Assembly: GCA_004335635.1 (NCBI GenBank)
Contig: QAXH01004324.1
Span: forward strand, 530-25,087
Direction: 5' to 3'
From: Chloromonas sp. AAM2
Taxonomy: Eukaryota > Chlorophyta > Chlorophyceae > Chlamydomonadales > Chlamydomonadaceae
Length of the DNA: 24,558 nt
The stretch's first letter is position 1. Each line of letters begins with the position of its first letter. The notes beneath the pieces were generated by a model. It did not search any database, was not told the DNA's origin, and saw nothing but the letters and a program-made list of their open reading frames with translations. Below are positions 1 to 12,300 of this stretch, piece after piece. The position numbers and the translations under genes were made by a program.

Positions 1-6
1 GGAACC

Positions 7-147
7 GTGTTGCCAGTGATGACATTCGTACTTTGCACCCTGCTACCAGTGACCTTTCTTGGCTTAACAACTTGGCAGGTGAGTAATTCTTAGAGAGATA
101 TTGTGTCTAGCTGCAGTACCGTGGGTTAAATCATAAAAAGCCATGTA

Positions 148-149
<2 letters not shown>
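7..149 (+). repeat. Dispersed repeat family E, copy A
   Basis: This 143-bp segment matches 10816-10956 in the same orientation. The similarity runs along the whole length and is strongest in a core reading GTGTCTAGCTGCAGTACCGTG. Both copies end in CCATGTAAT, and this copy is followed directly by an ATG microsatellite. A simple-sequence tail after a conserved 3' end is common in retroposed elements, so it may be a short retroposon; that is inference. It does not overlap any coding exon. Confidence 0.65.

Positions 150-181
<32 letters not shown>
148..181. repeat. (ATG)n microsatellite
   Basis: About eleven uninterrupted ATG units (CAT on the other strand) follow directly after repeat copy A. 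It would read as poly-Met or poly-His in two frames, but it lies upstream of the first real start codon and is not considered coding. Confidence 0.95.
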
Positions 182-480
182 CAGGGGTGTATGGTTATCC
201 AGAACTGGCAAACGTCTTTTTTGGCTTCTTGTTTATTGGTAGGCCTGTCAGATGGGCAGCACCATTGGTGCAAGGTTGTGTCAAACAGGCACCACTTAAG
301 GCTCCCAAGCCCGTGTGGAACCGGACATAAACGCGAGAGCAGTCTTATCGACATTTTTCAGGGACGTTTTTAGATGCGCTTTTGTGCTGACGGCGCCTGT
401 CGGTTGCTGCACTTCCTGTCGGAAGCATTGTGCAGCTCTGGCCGTGGGCAGCAGTGGATTGGGGGCCGTAGGAGTACAGG

Positions 481-3400
481 ATGGGCTCCAAAGGCCCTGA
501 CAAAAAGGGCAACAAGCCCCAGGCCCAGGCAGATCCCCCATCTCTCAGCCAGCAAGCCTTTGATCCCGTCATCAGAAGTGATGTGCCTTTCCCAGTGCCG
601 GAGCTGTACTTCAAGGTCTTTGAGTCAGAGGTCGATGAACCTGAAGGAAAGATCAGGAGGGACGTGGGCAAGCTTTACGAGCGATGGGAGAAGAAGCATG
701 GCAGGCGCTGGCCTGAGAATGGCATGAACACGGAGGATTTGGTCTGGCTAGCAGAGGAGGCCTACAAACCCAATCTGTCGCTGGATGAGAGGGGCAATGT
801 ACCAGTGCAAAAAGCATCCTTGGGAGCAGCACGAGCTCGGCTGGTGCCAGCGGAGGAGGAACGCTATCCAGGGGAGTTCCTGGATGAGCCTGCCAATGAT
901 ACACCCGCACCATCTACCAGCACTGGCAAAGCCCCAGGCCGCCGCAGCGGTACAGGCAAACCAGGCGCATCAGGAAGCAAGGCGCCCAGCAAGCCTCGCG
1001 CCCTCAGCAATTACGAGGCGACCATGGCAGGCGGCACCTGGGTTACCGATGAGTTCGAATCAGCAGACTACGAGGCTGGCAACCTGGAGACGTTATGGGG
1101 CATGAACCTGTGGGACTACGAGAGCCGGCCACTTATGATGCCAGACCGACCGCCAGATGAAGCAGCGGTTAGTGCATCGTATCTTTGCAGTCGTCTTTGA
1201 GGTTCCACGGCCAATGTGGGTTCTGCAATGGTTCGGTCAACGCAAGCATGGTCAACGCAACCTGCGTTTCTTCCTGATCTCTATTTCTTGCAGGGCGAGG
1301 AATCCGAGGACTGGGACGACTTCTATGGCTCCTACCGCCCTCGTTTCATTGACACAGATGATGCCAGGGAAGCAGTTTGGGCGACAGATGAGTTCGAATC
1401 AGATGAGGACAACACAGAAAGCGAGTGGGAGCCAGAGTATGTTGGGGCAGGTCTGGGCTTGGAAGCTGAGGATCCTTTCAACCCACAGTACTCACTCAGG
1501 CACAGCAACCACCCTCTGGCTCCCTTTCCTGGAGAGCCTCTAAAGTGGTCAAGCTTTGTGTTTGATGACGGCACCACGTGAGTTGGGATGGACAAATGCA
1601 GCAGCTGTCAGCTGGCAGACATTAACAGTTGACGATGCTTCAGTGCCATTTGCCCATGCGTGAACAGCTGCATGCTGCCAGCTGCAGTCACCGAACATGA
1701 AACCCAGGCTGACACGGTCCGTGCAGCTGTTGCGCGGCATTGGCATGTTTGGGCTTTGGCAGCGTTGGCATGTTTGGGTGATGCGGTTGTGTCTGCAGGT
1801 ACGAGGGTTTGACCAGAGATGCCGTGCCACATGGCATGGGTGTCATGATCTTTGGCAATGGGACAGGCGGCGGGTTCCACTTCCGCGACGTGCGGCGAGG
1901 CGACAAGTGGGTGCTTGAGGCAGCAGTGCAGCACACCTGGCATGCAGCTTGCCATTCCCAAGCCAGCCTTAACAGATCAGCTGTTTCAGCTCACAGCCTG
2001 GACATCCGATAGCTCAGGCTTGGCTTTGGCTCCATGCCCACCGGCACTCAACAGCGCAATTATCACCCAGCTTGATCAGCCAGCCAGCGGCCTGTTTGGA
2101 CCTAACAGGTGTTGCATGCCAGCTGCCGCATGACTCCATTCATGGCAAGTAGGTCATGCGATGCATGCTGGTGCCTGCATGCAGGTATGAGGGTGAATTC
2201 CAAGTGGGCTATGCGCATGGCCTGGGCCAGATGACCAGTGAGAACCGTGGGGAGGTCTTCATTGGGGAGTTCTTTGCGGGCCAGCGGCACGGGTGCGTGG
2301 TGGTTTGGCATGCAGTTTCAAGCACAGTCTTCTGACCATCATGCCCAAGTGGAAGCTCTGGAAGAGGATGGCTATGCTATTTGAACACACTTCATGGTCG
2401 TTGGGCATGCAATGCCAAGCAGGGTAAGACTTGCAAGAGCATGTGAGGAAACAGCAGTTGGTATGACGTAGAGAGCAGGGCGTTGAAAGCATGGAATATG
2501 CCAGGAATATGCTAGCCGGAATGGAACGGCCGGCTGCATATGATCACATCCTTACATGCAGATGTTGAACAGCGGCTGGCTTGCATCTCCAGTAGCCCAT
2601 GGTATTTGTCAGTTGTTGCTTGCAGGTGTGGCATCAAAATCAACATGCAGCCCTACTTTTACCTGCTGGAGCGTGGGGATGACCCCGTGTCAGCCTACCA
2701 GAAGACACATGAAAACATCATGCGCAACATCGAATTCCGGACATGGTGCGCACAGGCATGCAGAGCCAGCTGGGCACAAACACAGGACACTGCATGCAGT
2801 CTTGATGCATGCAAAAGGGCGAAAACAAGCCATAGCCAGGAAAGGCAGCATCAACGCCACCAGGGCCCTATGCATGCTGACATGCATGTGGTGGTACAGG
2901 CACTGGTATGCACATGTAAAGGCTGACGGGCTGGGAATGTTGGCTGTACAGTGCGCTGTACTGTTGCAAGGAAGCGTTAGCAGTGCGCTCAAGAAGGCAT
3001 GCCTTATCCTTGCATGTGCCTAGGCTGTCCGGTCTGCAGCCTGCAAAACCGCAGATCGAGAAAAGCCGTGTAATGGCAATAGGATGTGTTCTCATTTCTG
3101 TCATGTTTTCCCTTAGGTACCGCAACAAGGCCCTCGGCAGTGACCATGAGGACGAGGTGATTCTGCATGCGGTGAGGGACGACATGGACGACCCCGCAGC
3201 TGTGGTCATGCGCAACACGCTGCATGAGGCCAAGCTCAGGGAATGGCGGGACATGGATGTGACAGACAAGTGAGTCAGGCCAGGACAAGCACTGCAGCAC
3301 ACATGCCAGCATACAGCAAAGGGGGCACCATGGCACACATTTCCATTCCCATGCAGCATCGCACTCACTTCCCTATGCATGCATTATTCTGCTCTGTGGC

Positions 3401-6400
3401 ATTTCTTCAGGGCGCACTACAGCATTCACAGGGTGCACAATGACACAGATGCCACGCCCATGCACCATGACACTCACGCCATGCCCATTGCACCATGACG
3501 CACATGCCATGCCCATGCACCATGGCACACATGCAATGCCCATGCACCAGGACACACATGCAATGTCCGTGCACCAGGACACACATGCAGTGCCCATTCC
3601 CATGCAGGGCGCTGCGCAAGGCGGTGGAGATCATTGAGGGTGTGCAGGCGGACCGCCGGAAACGGCGGGGTGGCCGCGGCCCACGTTCACACTTTGCAGT
3701 GGGCGAGGACGGCCGGCTGCATGAGATTTTGGATACAGATGGCAACGATACGGACTTCGACTCGGTCGAGCTCATGGTGGGTGGGGTGATAGCGGCGACC
3801 TTGGTTCTGGCCTGGCTGACCTTGCCAGTTACAACTTGAAATCTGAAACGAGCCTGCAGTCCTGGAAGCCTGATATTCAGGTGTGAGCCTTTATTTGTGT
3901 GATGCATGCACGTGCGTTGGCCATGACCGCACCTATCACGTCATGCTGCATTGAACATCGCCATCACAGCTGGAGTTATTGCCATCAAACTTGAAACTCA
4001 TCGCCTTCTCCCATGCACATGCATGCAATGTGGTGATGACCATGCTGTTGACAAGCATACCCACCTCGTCCATCAAGTTCTGTTCATGCCTAGAAAGAAT
4101 GTTGCCTGTCTCCTTCCTGCTGCAGGTTGGCATTGACAGCGAGGGCGGCCCTGGGCTGGGCTGGGTGGCGGACACAGAGGACACGGACCTGGTGCCCTAC
4201 GAGGGCAGGCTGCAGGAAGCAATCATGGGTAGGTCATGGCTGGGCCTGGCTGTTGTTGAGCTGGGTGTATCTCAGGTGTGCCATGATCACCGGAGATGTA
4301 AGGCGTCGGACTGTCGGTTGAGCTGTTAAAGTGGGTTGTCTTCGGAATGGGTCGTCTGCGTCTCTTGGGATGCGTAACCCACCGACCGTGCACAACTGTT
4401 AGTGTTGGGCTCATCGGCCTCACAGAGCCTGCCAGGTCGCTTGCTAAGGCGATTGCGGAGTTACTCTTGTGTGCAGGCTACAGAGCTGTGCAAAAAAAAA
4501 GCTCAACAAGGGCAAAAGAAAGGGGTGTTGTGGTATGTGTGCGTGTGTGTTGTGCAGCTGATGTTGCTGAGGACAAGCTTGAGGAGAGCGAAGACAAGGA
4601 GGCGATCCTGGGCGAGGATCTGGTCAACCCGTTCACAGGTGAGCAGGCATGGCATGTGCATGGGCATGGGCATGGTCACCAGCCAGGGAAAAGCATGGGC
4701 AAAGGCATGGTCACCAGCCAGGGAAAAGCATGGGCAAAGGCATGGTCACCAGCCAGTCGAAGGCATGGGCAGGCGTTGAGGTGCAAGTCAAGGTCGAGTA
4801 AACGGCACATGCATGCACACAATGCTGTTACGTGTGTCGCACGTCCACACACGCATGTTCTCTCTTTCTCTGGCTTGAATCGACGCCTGCATTTTCCTTC
4901 TCATCCTTTCTTTTTCACAGTATCAGCTTTTACGTGGACGTGCATGTTTCCCTTTCATCATTGCGGTCTTCCTCTCACTTGTCACAATCCATCCGTTATT
5001 CATAACATCACCTTGTGCCCTTGCAGGCCTGACCCTGCGCGACTACCTGGACGGGCGTGAGGGCGTGTACAAGGAGATGCTGTGGCGCACAGGCACCATG
5101 CAGAAGCTGCTGGAACGCACACAGGTGAGGGTGGTTTGCACCGGGCAACAGCGTCCTGTGCAATGCGAGTAGCATGATGTTGAGCCATGTTCTGTTCCAC
5201 TTGTGGAGATGAAGAATGACACTAGCTCATCCGCACTCACACACTCACTCACTCACTCACACTGCAGCCGCCCCAACCCAGCGCTCCCCGGCGCCGCCTG
5301 GCCGCTGTGGCGGACAGGGAGGACAGCACCTATGTGGAGGAGATGGGCCTTGATCACTTCATACAGAAACAACTGGATGCTAACATGACACGGGCAGAGC
5401 AGGTACGTCTGGGCCAGATTGGCATGGGCAGTGCATTGGTGGTTGCAGTGACATGCAAGTATTCTGCAGGGTCTTTTTAACCAAAGCCAAAGTTTGCTAG
5501 ACGCTGGCCGTGTTCAGTGTGGCGCGTATTGGGAAACGCTGGAGGCACACAGACGCATGTTGGTCAGCAGGGGCTGTAGGTGGCAAGGGTTTGGTACACG
5601 GCATTGTCTGATCGTTCGCCCGACACAATGACGCGGTTTGACACAACGCATTAGTGAAGGCGAGCACAGGATTGGAACGTGTCCTTGAGTTCAAAGACGA
5701 CGTGGTTGTTTGCTGCGGTGTCATTCACACGTGCGCTTGGTGAACGGAATCCACACACGCGCTTGGTGCACGGGATTCACACACGCGATTAGTGCCTGGC
5801 ATCCACATGCAGGCTCAGGCCGCGGACGCCATCGCCCGTGCGCGCGCCCCCTGGGGCAACGAGGGCGGGCAGAAGCAGCGCAACCCGTACAGCGAGGACA
5901 CGGATACGCGCTTCGAGACGGAGAGCGACCAGATGGAGCTGTGCGAGCTGGCAGAGATCCTGTGAGTCACGTGGCAGGAAAGCTCTGCACTCTGCAAAGC
6001 TTGATCATCAGCCATGCGCCCAACTACCGCTATCAGGGCACACACATCCACACAATACCAATCAACGATGGCGCATGCTCTGCCAGACTAATCACACGTC
6101 ACCCAGGCCATTCTGAAGCACCCTTGCCAACACTTTGTGTGTTTTGACCTGTCGTATCTTTTGACATGTGTTCTCACGCTTTACTAGTATTGATATTCAT
6201 TGTTTCATTTGCATTCATCATCATTCATCATTCATCATTGCTTTTATTTGTGTTCATTTTATTGATACATCGTTCTGCCTTGCCCCGTAGCGGCACAGTT
6301 GACGAGGCGCGTGAGATCGTGACCAAGGCGCGCATGTGGCGCTGGAAGCCCGACGGGGAGGTCACCTACCGGTTCGCGCAGGACGCCAACGGAGCGCCCC

Positions 6401-7805
6401 TGCCGCTCATGCAGGTACGAGTCTTGAAGTGTAGCATGTGGTGAAGCAGGGGCACTCTTGAGATGAATTGCTTCAGCTGCAACACCGTAGCCCCACCGAC
6501 TAAACCATACTCAGCCGCCCACCCCAGGGTGTCTTTGGGGGGGGGCAGGAGTTGTATCAGGGGACGCATCGTATGGTGGGACATGACGAATTCTGTCTGA
6601 TGCAGTGGGAGTGACGGATTGTGTTAGGCCGTGACATGTGGTGGGGCATGGAAGGTTGTGTGAGGGTGGGGCTGAGGTGGTACATAGAGGGTCGTGTGAG
6701 GGCGCCATGTGGTCTTGCTGCATGTTGCCAGACCGCGCGGTGACTGTTCAGTTCAGCGACGGCATGCCATTAGGACGTTGTGTTTTCCAAAGGCCTTGGT
6801 GTTCGGGATACATGATTAGTGAGATGGAATGGGCAGTTTGCACCGTTTGCATGGCCTGGTCACTGCATGCTGACACCTGACACGTCTGCTGGCCATGCTT
6901 CTGCAGGACCCCCTGCACTACCCCCACGGCACCAAGTTCATGGCCCCAGGTCCCCTGGGCCAGTGCCACCCCCTGCCCAACGACAAGGCCATCAGGGATG
7001 AGATGCTCAGGGCCGCCAGGAACTACGCACACATCCACTCGCTCTACAACTTTGACTACGACCCGGAGCCCGGCAGCGCACAGTACAAGATAGACCAGCG
7101 CATCAAGAGGGTAAGTTGAAGGCAGAGGTTGCCTGCTATCTGTAGATGCCGGAACGATTATAGGCAGCATGCAACCGGCGTCTAACGGTCTACCGGCTGC
7201 CTTCCAGCAGTGCTTGTTTAGTGTACGCGAGTGCGTGGAGGCTGCTAAATTGTGCACCCTGGGTGCCTCATCCAATCAGAGCTTTTCCGCACATGCCACA
7301 AGGAAGACGTTTTGAACCACTTCTATGGCATCTTCCGGATGGCTGAGTTCAGTACATATGCCTTTACATTCACGATGATTGCGCATGGTTTGCTGGTGTC
7401 CAGTAACAGTGTTGCGCAACGTGACATTGTTTACTGCCAACTTTGCAGGCCGGAGAGCTTGAGATGCAATCATTGGCGCGCATGGCCGAAGCGGCCGAGC
7501 GGGAACTGGCAGCTGAGGAGCGGGGCGAAGAGCTGCAGCTAGCCTCCCTGCCCGAGCCAGTAACCCCAGCTCAGCAGCAGCAGCAGCAGGGGCAGCGGGC
7601 GCAGGGCCCGCCTTCCGTGTTTGCGTCCGTGACCGGCGGCATCTGGGGCGAGAGCGGGGCGCCTTTCGCAAGCATGAGCGTGGGCATGGGCCGCGCCTCT
7701 AGGGTTGTTCTGGATACGCTTTCACGTGCTGCTAAGCAGGCCAGTGCTCGGAGGCCGCATGTGCTGAGGCCCTCCCACATGCGTCGTACGCCCGCCAAGC
7801 AGTAG
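481..7805 (+). CDS. TIC100: TIC100-like MORN-repeat subunit of the chloroplast import complex (15 exons)
   Basis: Exons: 481-1167, 1294-1577, 1799-1906, 2185-2292, 2626-2745, 3117-3269, 3608-3776, 4126-4228, 4558-4638, 5027-5124, 5268-5402, 5813-5961, 6291-6414, 6907-7110, 7449-7805. All introns are GT-AG, phases agree throughout, and the total is 959 codons plus TAG. TIC100 works in the roughly 1-MDa TIC complex (with TIC20, TIC56 and TIC214) at the chloroplast inner envelope. Residues 1-320 are acidic and low in complexity. MORN-type repeats occupy about 320-400 (YEG..HG.G.M pattern, then RHGCG). An acidic/charged middle follows, then a conserved block at about 732-841 (KARMWRWKPDGE, later HGTKFMAPGPLGQ) resembling the plant TIC100 segment after its MORN repeats. 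The tail is Gln-rich, then basic. Plant TIC100 is somewhat shorter, near 870 aa. The start follows an in-frame stop at 469. No typical transit peptide is visible. The family call comes from remembered similarity, not a search; another plastid MORN protein is possible. Confidence 0.78.
3456..3606. repeat. Intronic minisatellite, about 30-33-bp units
   Basis: Intron 6 of the TIC100-like gene ends in an imperfect tandem array of a unit resembling CCCATGCACCATGACACACA, in about five variant copies, running up to the 3' splice site at 3607. It makes spurious Met/His/Cys-rich reading frames on both strands. It sits where a polypyrimidine tract would normally be. Confidence 0.8.
4669..4771. repeat. 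Intronic tandem repeat, 35-bp period
   Basis: CATGGTCACCAGCCAG recurs at 4671, 4706 and 4741, giving just under three units with a period of exactly 35 bp. The first two units are nearly identical, which suggests recent expansion. It lies in intron 9 of the TIC100-like gene. Confidence 0.9.
5722..5811. repeat. Intronic tandem repeat, about 26-bp period
   Basis: Three variant units of an ATTCACACACGCGCTTGGTG-like sequence, each ending near an ACGGGATT/CTGGCATC step, run directly into the 3' splice site before exon 12 of the TIC100-like gene. Confidence 0.75.
6200..6240. repeat. ATTC/ATC-rich simple sequence
   Basis: An irregular run of CATT, CATC and ATTCATC units lies in intron 12 of the TIC100-like gene, inside a T-rich stretch that leads to the exon 13 acceptor at 6290. 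It probably acts only as part of the pyrimidine-rich 3' end of the intron. Confidence 0.7.
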
Positions 7806-9336
7806 CCAGCCGCACAGCGCACATATCTGCACTGAATTCGCCGAGTTTGTTCAGTGGGATGGCTGTGTGCTTACATCGGACACACATGCATTGGCATGCT
7901 GTGCACATGGGCCGGATTCAGTCTGGCATACAACGCTGCTGGCAGACAGCGCAGTCCAGGCAAACACAGCTGACGTCCATGCCATGCCGGCTGGCTTGTC
8001 ATGACAAACTGTTGTGCCGGCTGGCATGTGGCGGATGAAGGGTGGTGCTTCTGATTTGCTCATGGTATTGTCGATCAGTAGTTTGCGATGATGTCGACAT
8101 TTGTCAGATCAGAAACGGGGCTTACTCATTAGGATTGACAATTGTGCAAGCATTGTCCTTCATTATACAAACACTGTTGTTGAAATGCACACAATTTTTG
8201 CATCCCTCATGCTTGTGCATTGTCAACGTGGTGCTGTCTCATGAAGGAGGTACAAGACATGACTTTTTGATGACGTTGCTGATGCATGCATTAGCACGTG
8301 TGCTTGAAATCTATGCCATGATTCAACCCTTTGTGTATGGTGGCATCATCTTGTATGTTCCACACAAATTTTCTGCTGGTTGCCCACAGGCAATTTCAAC
8401 AAAGTTTTTTTCATTCAGCTGTTTCTGCACCCAGCCTGAGATCAATTAACCAATGTGCACGGACAGCGTACCACAAAACAGCTTTCCAGCGGTTCGTGCA
8501 GCTTTCATGGTGTACTGCAACACGGAACTCTCATGACCGTACCTGTTTCAGTGTGCCACGCTGGTTCGGAAACAGGCAATTATCAGGGCCGATAACCACG
8601 CCACGTGCACGTACTGATCAGCTGCTAACGCCATTGAAATTCCCCAGACACAAAGTTACATCGTATCATCGTAAGGGCTCAAGTTTCTGGTCATCCAATG
8701 CCATCAAACCTTTCAGCAAATGGGTGTATTACCACCAAACACAGGCAGCTGCGAGGGGTGGAGCCGCCGCCACCTCCAGGTGAAAAGTCAAGACGGTTGG
8801 ATGGCTGTAGCAGTGTAACCGAAGTGTACTGCCAAAGTGTACATCATGCATGCAGTGTAAAATTGGGTATTCAGATGCGTGTTGATGTAGTGCCGGTGCT
8901 GCCGGTGCAATTGTATTTCTACACCAGGACCACCTTGACGTTTGTTCACAGTCAGCGAGAGTTTGCCACACCGCCTTGCATACACAAATTCATAACCAGC
9001 CTTAGCCCAAGTTCCACTGCTCGTACCCCCTACTCGTACAATCACCACCTAAGGGTCCAAGGGTTTTGCTTGCTTCACAGTAACTGAGCAGAACACCAGA
9101 AACGGGCAGGAAGTAGCCTTATTAGGCAGACAAACCAAGGTTGGACAGGATGAGGTTTGATTCGAGAAATATATGGTCAATGTTAAGGTTTGGGGTTTAG
9201 GGTTAGCATAGTTTCATAAGGCGGAGAACAAGAAGCATCATGGTCTGACGCTGAACTCTATACTATGATCTCTGGAGGCAGAAGACAAAGATGAACATCA
9301 GCCAAAGCCCACCATCTCCCTTGATTATGCGCATGG
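7806..9336. other. Convergent intergenic region between TIC100-like and DDAH genes
   Basis: Two genes end facing each other here. No protein match was recognised in any frame; the longest open frame (8042-8449, plus) has no recognisable motif and composition typical of non-coding sequence. The algal poly(A) signal TGTAA first appears after the TIC100-like stop at 8814-8818. Its reverse, TTACA, first appears after the DDAH stop at 8656-8660. If those signals are used, both 3' UTRs would be long and would overlap by about 160 bases. A short telomere-like stretch lies at 9190-9207. The AT content is higher than in the genes, especially 8100-8450. Confidence 0.5.
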
Positions 9337-12300
9337 TCAGAGGCTGAACAGCAGGCTGCAGCATGTGAGCGCCCCGTCTGCCTTGGCAAACTCCGTCATG
9401 GGCAGGCAGTGCAGCGTGAGGCCCCGCTCCTCACACGCCCTCCTCACCACCGCCTCGCTCGCGGGGTACCTGGGGTCAAGTCCGAGCGCACACCTTGAAT
9501 CTTACCACACTATTGTAACTGTTGTAACTTACCACACTATCTTACTATTGTAACTGTTGTTGGCTTAACTGTCCACCAACGAATCTTTTGTCCTTTGTCC
9601 TTTGCGATGCGCATATGATGATGTGATGTTTGGATGCTTGAGTCAGCTTCTGTTCCACTTGTGGTACAATACAGATGCAAATCGACGCTCGGTCACCGTA
9701 ATAACTTGTCCTGCACAGTGTCAGTGTGCAATACTGTGAAATACTGTGAGTGAAATACTCACTTTTTTCAGGCTCGTATGTGCCTAACAAGGGTTGCGGA
9801 TAGGATAATACCTCAAGGGGTGGCCACCACCTTTACTATCACGGTGTGTCGCAATCCCCTTCACTTGTAGGTTGGACAGGCTGGTGTCCCTCCCCGCACA
9901 TGTAATACTCACTCACCCTGCTTGAATCACCACGTGACCGCCTATCCGCAGCACGTTACTGCAGATCATGTCCGGCACGGGGATGAAGGAGTGGCCGTTG
10001 ACTGCGCCTGGCGTGGCCTGGGCTAAGCGCATGAGTGCGTGGCCCTGGGGCGTGTCGGCTATGAGGAGCTGGTCCTCGGACAAGGCAGTCACCTGAAGAG
10101 GCAGGGCAGGCAGGGCTGAAGTTGTCAAGTAGTTCCTTGAAACCGAAAGTGTGCCATTGGAGGGCGTAGAACGCTGACAAACCGTTTGAATACGGTAGTA
10201 GTTTAGCACACCCCTACAAAACAGCAAGAATTGGCACCTCAGCTTGGTAGCACTGAATTTGTCAGCGTTGTGTAGGCACACGAGCTGCAGCCAATCGGCA
10301 GAAAACAACAGTGACTTGCATCTATGTGCAGCACTCCAGGCATGTGACGGGTGTGCCTGAGCAGGCAGGCCAGGCAGGAGTGCAAGAGGCAACCGTTGGC
10401 ATCTCAGCTATGTGAGGTGACAGCCCAATGTGCACAGAAGCTGCTGACAATCGCCACAGGCTGTTGCCAAATAGCGAGGAAGCAGATTCGGTAAGACAAC
10501 AATACCTGGTCTACGTGATGAGTGTGCCTGCATACGTCCTTGCATACGCTGTTCGTTCAGCTCCCCATGCACACACGGCAGCTCGCAGCCCTGGCTTCCC
10601 AGGCATCACCAGCTTGCCACTTCACTTGCTTTCAGTTTGCAGTTCTCACCAGTGACTTGAGGTGCAGCGCGGGCCCTTCCGGCAGCTCCAGCCCATGCAC
10701 CGCGCACACACCCTCAAGCATGGACCCCATCTGGCGCACGGCATCCCAGTTCGTGCGCTGGCTCAAGCCCACCCACAGTCCGCTGCCTGCAACGCATGCC
10801 CACACAAAATCACGCGTGTTGCTAAAGATTATATCTGTGCATTGCACCCTTCTACCAATGATTTGTCTCGGCTTAGCGATCGTCAGTGCGTAATACTTGG
10901 AGAGATAATGTGTCTAGCTGCAGTACCGTGAGTTCAAGCGTGAGAAGCCATGTAATTACGTATACACTCAGCAAGTTTTGGATGTAGTGACAAGTACTGC
11001 AGACAAACCGACTACAAAACTGATTCAACAATGGCCAAACTATTGATTGTTCGCTAGGAACACAGAGTGAAGCCCACCTTTGCCAGTGAACAGCACGTCA
11101 CCGCCATCCAGTGTTGCGGGGGCGGCCAGCTGGTGCAGCTGGTGTGGGTGCTGGGCGTTGGGCTGGGCGCTGAAGCCCAGGGACTCAAGTGCAGCCCGCA
11201 CGGGCGCCACCTCAGGCCGCCGCGGCTCAGCACCTGTACGTGTGTGTGCAAGTGTGTGCGTGTGTGTGAAGCGGTGCACTGTACGTGGTCCAGTCATCCC
11301 CTTCAATCCCCTTCACATGTAGGTTGGACGGGTTGGAATCCCTCCCCTCTTGTGAATGTGTGTAGTAGTTTTTTTTAGTTTTTATTTGAACGTTGAACGA
11401 GGGCAAGTGTGCATGTAAGAACCCTGACATTTGCCGAGTATTCCTGTCAGGAGCCAGACATCCTCAGCAGTCACAAACAGCGTCCAACCGTACATGATAT
11501 GCACAGGTATTGCCATGCAGCAGCTTGGCATGCTCCCCACCTGGGTGAGTGAGAATGGCCACAGCTCCTGTGCTGCGCAGAGCAGCAGTGCCCAACACCA
11601 CTGCTGTGTCCTCAATGAAGCAGCTGCAAGAAAACACCGATTGGGGGACAGCTGCTGAACACACATCCGCTGCCTGGCACGGGGGGATGCGCACCTCACA
11701 CGCTGCAGGGTCCAGCGTTTGTAACAACGCAACCAGCAACAAGTGACGAATGTGATGCAGCGGCAGTCATTCAAAGCCAAATGCGGAGACGGGGAATGAC
11801 TGGGTCCAACAAACACTGCTAAAGGTCAAACAGCTGCTTAGAACATTTACGCTGCGCTGGTGGTGAATTGGCACAGGTTTCCGCAGACCTGACCTGACAT
11901 GGTGCATGGACAAGCATGCATGCTGTCACCAGCAAGACATGTGGTGATGCGTGCACATGCAGCAGCTGGTGTGTTCTACCATCCTTCAAGATGAAAGCCT
12001 TGTCAAGTGAAGCAAACGGCTGCACTCTCGCACAGTTACTGCCAGAGCATGTGCAGAAAACGACTATTGTGCATGATTGCCATGTGTGGTCAGAGCTCAC
12101 AAATGCACTGCCTGTTCCTGTCGCTCCTCCTCTGTGTGCCTGTAGGGTGATGCTTCTGTGGCAAAGTGTATGACAGCATGTGATGGGCTGACGCTCACAG
12201 CGCTCGCACCAGTCCGGGGTGCTGTTGTCCGCCGGCACCTCCACACAGTGCCCCACAAGTTCTTTGACCAGCCTTGTGTAGGCCTCATGCTGTCTCTGGG

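Larger units (their letters stand above)
1..480. other. Upstream region and 5' leader of the TIC100-like gene
   Basis: This stretch lies before the first coding exon. It holds one copy of a dispersed repeat (7-149), an ATG/CAT trinucleotide microsatellite (148-181), and then GC-richer sequence that probably includes the 5' leader. The in-frame stop TAG at 469-471 sits just before the ATG at 481, so translation cannot begin further upstream in the same exon. No convincing TATA box was seen. Short reading frames here, including a His-rich one on the minus strand, are products of the microsatellite. Confidence 0.6.

Noticed and set aside
64..354. Minus-strand frame with a run of His residues
   Set aside because: The His run is the CAT reading of the ATG microsatellite.
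5188..5206. Short match TCTGTTCCACTTGTGG shared with about 9649-9664
   Set aside because: Flanks differ after about 20 bases, so it is too short to call a repeat family.
8042..8449. 135-codon plus-strand frame in the convergent intergenic region
   Set aside because: No motif, AT-rich composition unlike the real exons, and placed where long 3' UTRs are expected.
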